Notes under the pieces: model-generated
Told to the model about the DNA's origin: nothing
Seen by the model: the letters and a program-made list of their open reading frames with translations, nothing else
The model's database searches: none
Shown here: piece after piece, positions 33,564 through 42,588 of the stretch
How positions within the stretch are numbered: position 1 is the first letter of the stretch
Layout of the letters: every line of letters starts with the position of its first letter
Made by a program: the position numbers and the translations under genes
Source: Streptomyces spectabilis
GTDB lineage: Bacteria > Actinomycetota > Actinomycetes > Streptomycetales > Streptomycetaceae
Length of the DNA stretch: 64,000 nucleotides
Assembly: GCF_008704795.1 (NCBI RefSeq)
Contig: NZ_CP023690.1
Coordinates: forward strand, 5,280,501 to 5,344,500
Direction of reading: 5' to 3'

Positions 33564-34086
33564 AGGCGCCCACCATTCGGCGTAAGCTGAGGCGCGTGGG
33601 TTTGCCTGAGAAGGCTCTCGGGTACACCATGGAAGTCACGGATCGTTCGCGACCGTGCTAACCCGGTCTGGCTCCTCCCCCCCCGAGTCGGACCGAGGGG
33701 ACGACCCCCGCTCTCCCCCCCGGCGGGGGTCGTCGCATGTCCGGGTGGGTTTTCTCCCTCGTTTTCTGATCTCTGATGATCGCCGTGCGCCCTCATGGGC
33801 CGCTGAGGCGCCGCTGAGCCCTGCCCAAGATTCATCACTGTGCGTAGTCGTGGCGCTGCGCTGCGGAAGTCGTTCGGGGCCTCACCGGTATGGGTGACGG
33901 AGATATTCACAGCCGCCGTCTTCTCCACAGTTATTGACCAAGATCCACACGATTTCCGGGAGCGCAGCACGCTGATTCCGCTCGTGAAGTTCATGGCCGG
34001 ATTCCAGCGGCCGGTCTTCGCGAGCTCGGACCCGGATGCACACAGGCGCGCATTCGAGGACTTGCAGCGAGAGGGGGCTGGAGATC
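33564..34086. other. Divergent region between HAD and Tad-locus genes
   Basis: 523 bp holding the 6C RNA at about 33662-33737. The following 350 bp carry the upstream region of the Tad operon and include an A/T-richer stretch around 33897-33960. No gene is supported there. Confidence 0.5.
33662..33737 (+). ncRNA. 6C RNA
   Basis: Two adjacent stem-loops whose loops carry cytosine runs, the hallmark of the actinobacterial 6C motif. Stem 1 pairs 33665-33674 with 33685-33694 (10 bp, two G-U pairs) around a loop containing eight C (33677-33684). Stem 2 pairs 33700-33711 with 33723-33734 (12 bp, perfect) around a loop containing seven C (33715-33721). The C-runs fix the plus strand. 6C RNA is developmentally controlled in S. 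coelicolor; its target is not established. The transcript may start somewhat upstream of the span given. Confidence 0.9.
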
Positions 34087-35229
34087 GTGGCCGAAGTCAT
34101 TACGGGCGACGCGTCGCCGCCGTCCGACGGGCGGCCCGGCGCACCACTGATCGTCACCGAGGACGCGGACCTGCTGGATGACCTGCTGCGGCTGTGCGCC
34201 GCGGCGGGCGCGCGACCCGAGGTGCACCACGGGGTGCCGGAGCGCGGGGGTGGCAGGGACACCTGGACATCGGCCCCGCTCGTCCTGGTCGGGGACGACG
34301 CGGTGGACCGGGTCCGCCGAGCCGCGCGGCGGCGCGGAGTAGTACTGGTTGGGCGGGATCAGGACGATTCCGACGTTTGGCGGCGAGCGGTGGAGATCGG
34401 CGCGGAGCAGGTCCTCGTCCTGCCGGACGGCGAGCAGTGGCTGGTGGACCGCATCGCGGACGTGGCCGAGGGCGTGGGGCGGCCCGCGCTCACCATCGGC
34501 GTCATCGGCGGCCGGGGCGGAGCCGGAGCTTCCACCCTGGCCTGCGCCCTCGCCGTCACGGCGGCGCGCGCCCGGCGCCGCACCATGCTCATCGACGCCG
34601 ACCCGCTGGGCGGCGGGCTCGACGTCCTGCTCGGCGGGGAGACCGCGGACGGGCTGCGCTGGCCCGCCTTCGCCCAGTCGCGCGGCCGGGTCGGCGGCGG
34701 CGCCCTGGAGGAGTCGCTGCCCGAGCTGCACGACCTGCGGGTGCTCAGCTGGGATCGCGGCGACACCGTGGCCGTGGCTCCGCAGGCGATGCGGGCCGTC
34801 CTCGCCGCGGCCCGCAGGCGCGGCGGCGTGGTGGTCGTGGATCTGCCGCGCCGCGTGGACGAGACGGTGGGGGAGGCGCTGGCCCAGCTCGACCTGGGCC
34901 TCCTGGTGGTGCCGCGCGAGCTGCGCGCGGTGGCAGGGGCGTGCCGCGTCGCGTCGGCCGTGGGCATGGTGCTGCGGGATCTGAGGGTGGTCGCCGCCAC
35001 CGGCCGGTCCGGGCGCGGCGCGCTCGACGGCGGTGAGGGGCTCGATGCGGGCGAGATCGCGCGCCTCCTCCAGCTGCCGCTCGTCGGCGAGCTGCCCTGG
35101 GAGCACGGCCTCACGAAAGGCCTGGACGCCGGGCGGCCACCCGGCGGACTGACACGCGGACCGCTCGCCCGGTTCTGCGCCGCCTTCTGGCAGCAGCTCC
35201 CGGTGGACGCCACCGGAGGGCGCGTATGA
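34087..35229 (+). CDS. ssd: Septum-site-determining protein Ssd / TadZ-CpaE-like ATPase
   Basis: A 380-residue protein starting at GTG 34087. The N-terminal part (about 20-120) is a receiver-like alpha/beta domain. The C-terminal part is a MinD/ParA-type ATPase with IGVIGGRGGAGASTLACAL (Walker A with GGAGAST in place of GKGGVGKT), LIDADPLGGGLD and VVVVDLPRR. It is the localisation ATPase of Tad pilus systems (TadZ/CpaE) and is named Ssd in mycobacteria because it affects septation. It overlaps tadA by ATGA and is the first gene of the operon. Confidence 0.92.
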   Translation: MAEVITGDASPPSDGRPGAPLIVTEDADLLDDLLRLCAAAGARPEVHHGVPERGGGRDTWTSAPLVLVGDDAVDRVRRAARRRGVVLVGRDQDDSDVWRRAVEIGAEQVLVLPDGEQWLVDRIADVAEGVGRPALTIGVIGGRGGAGASTLACALAVTAARARRRTMLIDADPLGGGLDVLLGGETADGLRWPAFAQSRGRVGGGALEESLPELHDLRVLSWDRGDTVAVAPQAMRAVLAAARRRGGVVVVDLPRRVDETVGEALAQLDLGLLVVPRELRAVAGACRVASAVGMVLRDLRVVAATGRSGRGALDGGEGLDAGEIARLLQLPLVGELPWEHGLTKGLDAGRPPGGLTRGPLARFCAAFWQQLPVDATGGRV

Positions 35230-36395
35230 ACGCGGTGGTGGGCGCGCGCATGCTGGACGGCGTACGCCAATGGCTCGCTGCGAACGGCACGGAGCCGACC
35301 CCGGCCCGGGTAGCCGAAGCGCTGCGGGCCCAGGCAGGCGTCCTCGGAGATGCCGAAGTCCTGGGGGCGGCCGAGCAGCTGCGCTCCGAGCTCGTGGGCG
35401 CGGGCCCGCTGGAGCCCCTGCTCGCGGACCCCTCCGTGACTGATGTGCTGGTGTCCGCGCCGGACCGGGTGTGGGTGGACAGGGGCGGCGGCCTGGAGCT
35501 CACGGACGTGGCGTTCCGGGACGCGGCGGCCGTGCGACGGCTCGCCCAGCGCCTCGCGGCGGTCGCGGGCCGGCGCCTGGACGACGCGCGGCCCTGGGTG
35601 GACGCCCGCCTTCCGGACGGCACCCGGCTGCATGCCGTGCTGCCCCCGGTCGCCGTCGGCTCGGCGTGCCTGTCGCTGCGGGTCGTGCGGCCGCGGGCCT
35701 TCACCCTCGCGGAGCTGACCGCGGCGGGCACGGTGCCGCCCGGCGGCGAGCGCTTCCTGCGCGCCCTGCTCGACGCCCGTCTGTCGTACGTGATCAGCGG
35801 CGGCACGGGCAGCGGCAAGACGACGCTCCTGAGCAGCCTCCTCGGTCTGGTCGGCCCGGGGGAGCGGATCGTGCTCGCCGAGGACTCCGCGGAGCTGCGC
35901 CCCGAGCACCCGCACGTGGTGCGCCTGGAGACCCGGCAGGCGAATCAGGAGGGCGCGGGCTTCGTCGGTCTCGACGACCTGGTGCGCCAGGCCCTGCGGA
36001 TGCGTCCCGACCGGCTCGTCGTGGGCGAGGTGCGCGGCGCGGAGGTGGTGCATCTGCTGGCCGCGCTCAACACGGGCCACGAGGGCGGCTGCGGCACTCT
36101 GCACGCGAACGCCGCGGCGGACGTCCCGGCCCGTCTGGAGGCCTTGGGCACGGCAGCCGGGCTTGACCGCGCGGCCCTGCACAGCCAGGTGGCGGCCGCG
36201 CTCTCGGTGGTCATCCATCTCGCGCGGGACCGGGCCGGGCGGCGGCGCATCGCCGAGGTGCACGTCCTGGAGCGGGACGCCGCGGGCCTGGTGGCGACGG
36301 TGCCCGCGCTGCGGTGGGGCGAGCGCGGCTTCGTCCAGGAGCGCGGCTGGCGGCGGCTGGGCGCGCTGCTCGGAAGCCGGGGTGAGACCGCGTGA
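35226..36395 (+). CDS. tadA: TadA/CpaF secretion ATPase
   Basis: A 389-residue type II/IV secretion ATPase that powers assembly of Tad (Flp) pili. Visible motifs are the Walker A ISGGTGSGKTTLLSS (about 196-210), the Asp box ERIVLAEDSAEL, and the Walker B-like RPDRLVVGEVRGAEVVHLL followed by the His box NTGHEGGCGTLHANAAAD. All catalytic features are intact. Starts overlap on both sides (ATGA with ssd at 35226-35229, GTGA with tadB at 36392-36395). Confidence 0.95.
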   Translation: MNAVVGARMLDGVRQWLAANGTEPTPARVAEALRAQAGVLGDAEVLGAAEQLRSELVGAGPLEPLLADPSVTDVLVSAPDRVWVDRGGGLELTDVAFRDAAAVRRLAQRLAAVAGRRLDDARPWVDARLPDGTRLHAVLPPVAVGSACLSLRVVRPRAFTLAELTAAGTVPPGGERFLRALLDARLSYVISGGTGSGKTTLLSSLLGLVGPGERIVLAEDSAELRPEHPHVVRLETRQANQEGAGFVGLDDLVRQALRMRPDRLVVGEVRGAEVVHLLAALNTGHEGGCGTLHANAAADVPARLEALGTAAGLDRAALHSQVAAALSVVIHLARDRAGRRRIAEVHVLERDAAGLVATVPALRWGERGFVQERGWRRLGALLGSRGETA

Positions 36396-37324
36396 GCACG
36401 GCGATGGCATGGGGCGCGGCACTGTGCGCGGGCGGGTCGGTGTGGCTCCTGGGCGGGCGTGCCCGGGCCCGGGAGCTGAGGCGGGCCCGGCTGGCGCTCG
36501 CGGTGCCCGGGGAGGTGGGTCCCGCGCCCGCTTGGCGCCGGGCCGCTGCCGGGGCGCGCGGGCGCCTCGCGGACCGGGTGGGGCCTGAAGTGTGGGTCCT
36601 GGTGGGCGGTTTGGCCGTCGCGGTCCTGGGCGAATCAGTGGTGCCGCTCGTCGCGGGGGTGGTCGGTGTGCCCCTGGCCCGGCGGTTGCGCAGAGCCCGG
36701 GAGGCCCGCCGGGAGCGGGAGCGGCGGACGGACGCGGTGATCGCCTTGTGCGGGGCGCTCGCGGGTGAGGTGCGCGCGGGACGGCAGCCGGGAGAGGCGC
36801 TGCGGACGGCCACGGAGGCCGTGGAAGGCGCTGCGGCGGGCCGGGCGCGTGCGGGGGCTGCGGAGCCCACAGGCACTGGTCGGGCCGTAGGTCGAGGGCT
36901 CGGCGGGGAGTGGGCCGGGGTGCTCGCGGCCGCGAGGTTCGGCGGGGATGTGCCGGGGGCGCTGCGGGAGGCCGCGCGGAAGCCCGGCGCGGAGGGGCTC
37001 CTGGGGCTCGCGGCCTGCTGGCGGGTCGCCGTCGACCGGGGCGCGGGGCTCGCGACGGGACTTGAGCGTCTGGAGGGCGCCCTGCGGGCCGAGCGGGATC
37101 AACGGTCCGATCTCCGCGCCCAGTTGGCGGGTGCCCGATCGACGGCAGTGCTGCTCGCCGGGCTTCCCGCGCTCGGTCTGCTGATGGGCGGCGCGCTCGG
37201 CGCTCGGCCGCTGCGGGTGCTGCTGCACACGGGGGCGGGGTTCGGGTGCCTCCTCGTGGGCGGACTTCTGGAGGGCGCGGGCGCCTGGTGGGCGCTGCGG
37301 ATCATGCGAAAGGCGGAGGGGTGA
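36392..37324 (+). CDS. tadB: TadB-like type II secretion F membrane protein
   Basis: A 310-residue GspF-type inner-membrane platform protein. It has an early helix pair (about 68-93), a cytoplasmic helical F domain (CGALAGEVRAGRQPGEALRTA, then FGGDVPGALREAARKPGAEGLLGLAACWRVAV), and terminal helices at about 245-268 and 280-300. This is the usual split TadB/TadC arrangement of actinobacteria, with each half carrying one F domain. GTG start at 36392 in overlap with tadA; the stop overlaps the tadC ATG by one base (TGATG). Confidence 0.9.
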   Translation: MSTAMAWGAALCAGGSVWLLGGRARARELRRARLALAVPGEVGPAPAWRRAAAGARGRLADRVGPEVWVLVGGLAVAVLGESVVPLVAGVVGVPLARRLRRAREARRERERRTDAVIALCGALAGEVRAGRQPGEALRTATEAVEGAAAGRARAGAAEPTGTGRAVGRGLGGEWAGVLAAARFGGDVPGALREAARKPGAEGLLGLAACWRVAVDRGAGLATGLERLEGALRAERDQRSDLRAQLAGARSTAVLLAGLPALGLLMGGALGARPLRVLLHTGAGFGCLLVGGLLEGAGAWWALRIMRKAEG

Positions 37325-38139
37325 TGAACGGGGCCGAGGTTTTCCACAGGCTGGGGGTGGCGCTGTGGTCGGCGGTGGCGGTGTTGTGGCTGACCCTCGT
37401 GGCGACGATGGCCCGACGCGAACGGGCCCTGGGCAGACGCGTGGTGGCGGCCCTGGGCGAGCGCGGACGGCCGGTCCGGTGCTGGCCGTGGCAGCCGCAG
37501 TGGCGCGGGCGGTGGCGTGGCGGGCTGTCCGGGCGGCGGGACGCGGTCCGCGTGCGGCTCGCCGCGGCCGGGGCGGTTGCCGCCGGCTGGGCGCTGGTCG
37601 GCGGGGTGACGGGACTCCTGGTGGGCGCGGGCCTCGGCTGTGCCGTGCTGCGGATAGGGCGGGGTGGTGCCCCTGAGGCGGAGTTCGACACGGCTGAGGC
37701 GGCGCGTCAACTGCCCTTGGCGGCGGACCTGGTGGCGGCGTGCGTGGCCGCCGGGGCCGGGCCGGTCGTGGCGGCCCAGGCCGTCGGGGAGTCGCTGCGG
37801 GGGCCGGTCGGCGAGCGGCTCGCGTGGGGCGCGGCACAGGTGCGGCTCGGCGGCGCGCCCGCGGACGCCTGGCGCCAGTTGAGCGCCGTACCGGGCGCCG
37901 GGGCGCTGGCCCGCCTCCTGGAGCGGGCGGGTGAGTCCGGGGCGCCCGCGGCCGGTCCGGTGGCCCGCCTCGCGGCGGACTGCCGGGCCGAGAGAGCGCG
38001 CGAGGCGACCGCCCGGGCGCGCCGGGCCGCGGTCTCGATGACGGCACCGGTGGGGCTGTGCTTCCTGCCCGCGTTCATCGCGCTCGGGGTGGTGCCGGTG
38101 GTCATGGGCCTCGGGGGAGCGCTGCTGAGCGCCCGCTGA
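37324..38139 (+). CDS. tadC: TadC-like type II secretion F membrane protein
   Basis: A 271-residue partner of TadB. An N-terminal helix (about 9-29) and a helix pair near 80-110 are followed by the F-domain helix bundle (AARQLPLAADLVAACVAAGAG, ALARLLERAGESG) and a final helix (SMTAPVGLCFLPAFIALGVVPVVMGL). The coupled start at 37324 makes equal synthesis with TadB likely. Confidence 0.9.
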   Translation: MNGAEVFHRLGVALWSAVAVLWLTLVATMARRERALGRRVVAALGERGRPVRCWPWQPQWRGRWRGGLSGRRDAVRVRLAAAGAVAAGWALVGGVTGLLVGAGLGCAVLRIGRGGAPEAEFDTAEAARQLPLAADLVAACVAAGAGPVVAAQAVGESLRGPVGERLAWGAAQVRLGGAPADAWRQLSAVPGAGALARLLERAGESGAPAAGPVARLAADCRAERAREATARARRAAVSMTAPVGLCFLPAFIALGVVPVVMGLGGALLSAR

Positions 38140-38241
38140 GGCGGTGGTGTCGGCCGCACCGGCAGGAAGCGGCTGTGAGCAAAGAGCAGGAATTTCGAAT
38201 CTCATCTCAACGAGTCGGCATCTCAGACGAGTCGGCATTTC

Positions 38242-38553
38242 ATGGGGGTTGTCATGTGGGGACAGGCGCAGGAACAGGCGCAGGAACAGGGACAGGAGCG
38301 AGGCCAGGGAAGCGTCCGTGGCTGCGGGCAGGAGCCGGGGCGCGGGCCGGGCTCGGCGCGGGCCTGGGGGTCACGGCGCTGGACGCGGATGCGCACCGGC
38401 ACACGGGACGCCGGGATGGCGACGTCCGAGTACGCGATGGGGCTGATCGCAGCCGTGGGTTTCGCCGGGCTGCTCTACAAGGTGGTGACGAGCGGGCCCG
38501 TCCGCGCGGGGCTGCAAGCGGTGGTGGAGAGGGCGCTCCATGTGCAGTTCTGA
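38242..38553 (+). CDS. DUF4244 protein, Flp-pilin-like
   Basis: A 103-residue protein. The conserved DUF4244 part is the C-terminal half: AGMATSEYAMGLIAAVGFAGLLYKVVTSGPVR (about 58-89), a pilin-like stretch with a Glu five residues into the hydrophobic helix as in type IV prepilins. The N-terminal half is Gln/Gly/Arg-rich low-complexity with repeated AQEQ/GQE units and no homology. It probably supplies the major pilin of the Tad system. The start is uncertain: ATG 38242 or ATG 38254, or even later. The 3' end overlaps the next gene by 14 bases. Confidence 0.85.
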   Translation: MGVVMWGQAQEQAQEQGQERGQGSVRGCGQEPGRGPGSARAWGSRRWTRMRTGTRDAGMATSEYAMGLIAAVGFAGLLYKVVTSGPVRAGLQAVVERALHVQF

Positions 38554-38977
38554 GGCCGGGACGGACGGAGAAGGCACCACGGGCCCGGTCGGTGGCGGGC
38601 CCGGGAGGCGGCACGACGACGGGTTCGTGACGGCTGAGGCGGCCGTGGTCCTGCCGACCCTGGTGCTGTTCACGATGGGGCTCCTATGGGTCCTCATGAC
38701 CGCGTCCGCGCAGATCCAGTGCGTGGACGCGGCCCGGGCCGGGGCCCGTGCGATGGCGCGCCAGGACCCGCAGGGCACGGCCGTGGCGGCGGCCCGGCAG
38801 GCGGCGCCGCGCGGGGCGCGGGTCGCCGTGCGCAGGGACGGAGACCTGGTGCGGGTCGAGGTGGTGGCGCCGTCACCGGGACCGCGGCCCTTGGGGCTCG
38901 GCGTGCGGCTGCGCGCGGAGGCGGTGGCGCTGGCGGAGGACACGGTGGGCGCGGGCACGGTGGGGGTGGGCACGTGA
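38540..38977 (+). CDS. TadE-family minor pilin
   Basis: A 145-residue TadE-like pseudopilin. After a Gly-rich leader, GFVTAEAAVVLPTLVLFTMGLLWVL (about 28-52) is the TadE signature: a helix with the ExA/EAAVVLP pilin motif, then a small exported domain with AARAGARAMARQDPQGTAV. It ends with the stop overlapping the GTG of the next gene. Likely a minor component of the Flp pilus. Confidence 0.9.
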   Translation: MCSSEAGTDGEGTTGPVGGGPGRRHDDGFVTAEAAVVLPTLVLFTMGLLWVLMTASAQIQCVDAARAGARAMARQDPQGTAVAAARQAAPRGARVAVRRDGDLVRVEVVAPSPGPRPLGLGVRLRAEAVALAEDTVGAGTVGVGT

Positions 38978-39588
38978 GTCGGGTCGGACGGCGGGCGGAC
39001 GGGAGCGTTGCCCCGGCGGGCCGAGGGGGCGTGCGGACGGACCGGGGCGCCGCCACGGTGTGGGTGGTGGTCGTGCTGGCCGTGCTGTGCGTGGTCACCG
39101 GTGCCGTCCTGGCGATGGGGCAGGTGATGGTCGCCCGGCACCGGGCGGGCGGTGCCGCCGACCTGGCCGCGCTCGCGGCGGCGGACCACTGGATGGCCGG
39201 GCCCGGCGGCGCCTGCGAGCGGGCCGGCCGAGTGGCGCGGGCCCAGGGCACGCGGATCGTGCGGTGCGAGGTCCGGGGCCAGGTGTCGGACGTGACGGCG
39301 GCGGCGGAGCTCGGGCCGTTCACGACGGAGGTCAGGTCACGGGCGGGGCCCCCGACGGCCCCGGGGCCCGTGGCGTTCAGAGCACCCGGCGACGGCTTGG
39401 TCGACGCGCCTGCGCAGGGCTCAGCTGGCACACCCGGCCATGGACCAGCGGGCGCACCCGGCCGCGGACCAGCTGACGCACCCGGCTACGGCCCAAACGA
39501 CGTCCCCGGCCACGGCCCAGCCCACGGCCCAGCCCACGGCCCAGTCGGCGGGCCTGGCCACGGCCCGGTCGACGCATCCGCGCACCGC
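38974..39588 (+). CDS. TadG-like (Rv3654c-type) protein without its own stop codon
   Basis: Begins at GTG 38974, overlapping the TadE stop (GTGA). Residues about 28-55 are the TadE/TadG helix (DRGAATVWVVVVLAVLCVVTGAVLAMG), then HRAGGAADLAALAAADHW and a small cysteine-bearing domain (CERAGRV...IVRCEVRGQVSDV) that ends near residue 125. From about 140 it becomes PGHGP-type repeats. The frame has no stop until 41665-41667, running antisense through the helicase gene, so the end given is the last base before the helicase stop. Either a stop was lost (for example by a shift near 39400) or the natural protein is much longer. Homologues are usually about 130-150 residues (recalled). Confidence 0.6.
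39511..39546. repeat. 12-bp tandem repeat in tadG-like tail
   Basis: Three copies of CACGGCCCAGCC (39511-39522, 39523-39534, 39535-39546, the last with one change) within a larger stretch of degenerate GGCCACGGCCC units from about 39420 to 39575. Confidence 0.75.
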
Positions 39589-42048
39589 TCAGTCCGTGGC
39601 CGCGGGCGCGTCCTTCAGGAGGGTGGTGAGCAGGCGGACCGCGCCGCGCTTGTGCAGGGGGTCGTTGCCGTTGCCGCACTTGGGGGACTGGATGCACGAC
39701 GGGCACCCGGCCTCGCACTCGCAGGAGGCGATGGCCTCGCGGGTGGCGGTGAGCCAGGCGCGGGCGGTGTGGAAGGCGCGCTCGGCGAACCCGGCGCCAC
39801 CGGGATGGCCGTCGTAGACGAAGACCGTCGGGAGGAGCGTGTCCGGGTGCAGCGGCACGGAGACGCCGCCGATGTCCCAGCGGTCGCAGGTGGCGAACAG
39901 CGGCAGCATGCCGATGGAGGCGTGCTCGGCGGCGTGCAGGGCGCCGCCGAGGATCTCCGGGTTGATGCGGGCCGCGTCGAGCTGGTCCTCGGTGACCGTC
40001 CACCACACGGCGCGGGTGCGCAGGGTGCGCGGCGGCAGGTCCAGCTTGGTCTCGCCGAGCACCTCGCCCGTGATGAGCTTGCGGCGCAGGAAGGAGACGA
40101 CCTGGTTGGTGACTTCGACGGATCCGTAGCAGAGGCGGCCGGGGCCCCAGGGGATCTCGGTGTCGGTGTCGAGGACGGAGATGGCGGTGGTGTCGCGGGC
40201 GGTCGTCGAGTAGGGCGGGACGGCTTCCTCGACGAGTGCGACGGAGTCCTCCAGGTCCAGGTGGCGCACGAGATACGTACGGCCCTGGTGGAGGTGGACC
40301 GCGCCCTCGTGGACGGTCGTGTGCGCGGCGGAGGCGTCGACGGTGCCGAGCAGCCGCCCCGTGCCCTCCTCGACGACCTGGACGGGGCGGCCGCCCCCGC
40401 CGCGGATGTCCGTGAGGTCGGCGGCGCGCTCGCGGCGGGTCCAGTGCCAGGCCTTCGTGCGGCGGCGCAGCAGCTTCGCGGCCTCCAGCTGCGGCAGCAG
40501 CTCCTCGGCGGCCGGTCCGAAGAGCGGGAAGTCCTCCTCGGTGAGGGGAAGTTCCGCCGCGGCGGCACAGAGGTGGGGCGCGAGGACGTACGGATTGTCG
40601 GGGTCGAGGACGGTCGACTCGACGGGCTGGTGGAACAACGCGTCGGGATGGTGGACGAGATACGTGTCCAGAGGATCGTCACGGGCCACGAGCACCGCCA
40701 GGGAGCCCTGCCCGGAGCGTCCGGCGCGGCCCGCCTGCTGCCACAGCGAGGCCCGGGTCCCGGGATAGCCCGCGATGAGGACGGCGTCCAGGCCGGACAC
40801 GTCCACGCCGAGTTCGAGGGCGGTGGTGGCGGCGAGGCCGAGGAGTTCGCCGGAGTGCAGGGCCTGTTCCAGGGCGCGGCGCTCCTCGGGGAGATAGCCG
40901 CCCCGGTAGGCGGCGACACGGCGGGCCAGGGAGCGGTCGACCTCGCTGAGGCGTTCCTGGGCGATCACGGAGATCAGCTCGGCGCCGCGCCGGGAGCGGA
41001 CGAAGGCGACGGAGCGGACGCCCTGGACGGTCAGGTCGGTGAGCAGGTCGGCCGTCTCGGCGGTGGCGGTGCGGCGCACCGGGGCGCCCTTCTCGCCGTG
41101 GAGTTCGGTGAGCGGCGGCTCCCAGAGGGCGAAGACGACCTCGCCGCGGGGCGAGCCGTCGTCGGCGACCTCGGTGACGGGCAGGCCGGTCAGGCGCCGC
41201 GCGGCCACGGCGGGTTCCGCGGCCGTGGCGGAGGCGAGGAGGAAGACGGGCGCGGAGCCGTAGCGGGCGCACAAGCGGCGCAGACGGCGCAGGACTTGGG
41301 CGACGTGCGAGCCGAAGACGCCGCGGTAGGTGTGGCACTCGTCGATGACGACGTAGCGCAGGGACCGCAGGAAGGAGGACCAGCGGGGGTGGGACGGGAG
41401 GATGCCGCGGTGCAGCATGTCGGGGTTGGTCAGGACGTAGTTGGCGTACTGGCGCACCCACTCGCGTTCCTCGACGGGGGTGTCGCCGTCGTACACGGCG
41501 GCCCTGACGGCGGTGCCGAGCGGTGCGGCCAGGGCGCGCACGGCACGGCGCTGGTCGGCCGCGAGGGCCTTGGTGGGGGCCAGGTACAGGGCGGTGGTGC
41601 CGCGCCCGTTCGCGGCCTCGGAGCCGTCCAGGAGGGCGGAGAGCACCGGTGTGAGATATGCCAATGACTTGCCGGAGGCGGTGCCGGTGGCGACGACGAC
41701 GGATTCGCCGTCGAGGGCGTGTTCGGCGGCCCGTGCCTGGTGGGCCCAGGGATGCTCGATTCCGGCCTTCCGGACGGCGGCGACGACCTCGGAGCGGATG
41801 CGATCGGGCCAGACGGCATACCGGGCCGCCCTCGGGGGCAGGTGCTCCGTATGAGTGACGCGCGCAGCCCGGCTCGGCCCCGTGGTCAGTCGGTCCAGGA
41901 CCGACTGCGGGGAGACGTGGGCCGGGGGGTCCGCCGAGGGTCTTCCGGAAGGGGAAAAGTTGGCCATCGGCATCGAGTGTGTCACTGGCGGGATGGACAA
42001 TGGTCCGAAGGCGTCGTGCGCGCCTGCCCGTAAGTGATTGAATGCCAT
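39589..42048 (-). CDS. DEAD/DEAH-box helicase with C-terminal Cys-rich domain
   Basis: An 819-residue superfamily 2 helicase of the Lhr/YprA-like group. Helicase motifs are ATGTASGKSLAYL (motif I), DECH (motif II, VIDECHTY), LLASATAAEP (motif III) and, in the second RecA domain, VRSRRGAELIS, TALELGVDVSGLDAVLIAGYPG and QQAGRAGRSGQG (motif VI). The C-terminus holds the DUF1998-like zinc site CECEAGCPSCIQSPKCGNGN. The start is ATG at 42048 (MAFNHL), as in Streptomyces homologues; the frame is open upstream. It is divergent from bldG with 81 bp between start codons, and convergent with the Tad locus. Confidence 0.92.
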   Translation of the reverse strand: MAFNHLRAGAHDAFGPLSIPPVTHSMPMANFSPSGRPSADPPAHVSPQSVLDRLTTGPSRAARVTHTEHLPPRAARYAVWPDRIRSEVVAAVRKAGIEHPWAHQARAAEHALDGESVVVATGTASGKSLAYLTPVLSALLDGSEAANGRGTTALYLAPTKALAADQRRAVRALAAPLGTAVRAAVYDGDTPVEEREWVRQYANYVLTNPDMLHRGILPSHPRWSSFLRSLRYVVIDECHTYRGVFGSHVAQVLRRLRRLCARYGSAPVFLLASATAAEPAVAARRLTGLPVTEVADDGSPRGEVVFALWEPPLTELHGEKGAPVRRTATAETADLLTDLTVQGVRSVAFVRSRRGAELISVIAQERLSEVDRSLARRVAAYRGGYLPEERRALEQALHSGELLGLAATTALELGVDVSGLDAVLIAGYPGTRASLWQQAGRAGRSGQGSLAVLVARDDPLDTYLVHHPDALFHQPVESTVLDPDNPYVLAPHLCAAAAELPLTEEDFPLFGPAAEELLPQLEAAKLLRRRTKAWHWTRRERAADLTDIRGGGGRPVQVVEEGTGRLLGTVDASAAHTTVHEGAVHLHQGRTYLVRHLDLEDSVALVEEAVPPYSTTARDTTAISVLDTDTEIPWGPGRLCYGSVEVTNQVVSFLRRKLITGEVLGETKLDLPPRTLRTRAVWWTVTEDQLDAARINPEILGGALHAAEHASIGMLPLFATCDRWDIGGVSVPLHPDTLLPTVFVYDGHPGGAGFAERAFHTARAWLTATREAIASCECEAGCPSCIQSPKCGNGNDPLHKRGAVRLLTTLLKDAPAATD

Positions 42049-42129
42049 CGCGGCTGGCGATCCGTCCCGGGGGCGTGGGCCGAGGTGTCCCGAGGGGCGA
42101 CCGCTCGATAGCAAGGTGCTGGAGGATCC

Positions 42130-42471
42130 GTGGACCTGTCTCTGTCGACCCGTACCGTCGGCGATCGTACGGTCGTCGAGGTCGGTGGCGAAATCGATGT
42201 TTATACCGCGCCCAAGCTGCGCGAGCAGTTGGTCGAGTTGGTGAACGACGGCAGTTTCCATCTGGTCGTCGACATGGAGCGAGTGGACTTCCTCGACTCC
42301 ACCGGACTCGGCGTGCTGGTCGGCGGCCTGAAGCGGGTGCGTGCCCACGAGGGCTCGCTCCGCCTGGTGTGCAACCAGGAGCGCATTCTCAAGATCTTCC
42401 GCATCACCGGCCTGACCAAGGTGTTCCCGATCCACACCTCGGTCGACGAAGCGGTCGCGGCCACCGACTGA
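42130..42471 (+). CDS. bldG: Anti-sigma factor antagonist BldG
   Basis: A 113-residue STAS-domain protein starting at GTG 42130. The sequence is that of Bld[19 protein letters not shown], then [21 protein letters not shown] with the phosphorylation site S57 in DSTGLG. Unphosphorylated BldG binds anti-sigma kinases and releases their sigma factors; bldG mutants cannot make aerial hyphae or antibiotics. It lies 117 bp upstream of the ATP-binding partner gene in the same direction, with which it is co-transcribed in S. coelicolor. Confidence 0.96.
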   Translation: MDLSLSTRTVGDRTVVEVGGEIDVYTAPKLREQLVELVNDGSFHLVVDMERVDFLDSTGLGVLVGGLKRVRAHEGSLRLVCNQERILKIFRITGLTKVFPIHTSVDEAVAATD

Positions 42472-42588
42472 GCCGGACGCCCCGGCAGGTCCGGGGTTCC
42501 GGGCTCCGTCCCGGAGTGGCAGTACGGCGGAGGGCCGGGCCGTCGGCCCGGCCCTTCGACAGCACGCGTGTATGTCCGAGGGGGATGC

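Noticed and set aside
39420..39575. Repeat tract as a CRISPR array
   Set aside because: Units are short, directly adjacent, degenerate and in a coding frame, with no regular spacers and no cas genes nearby.
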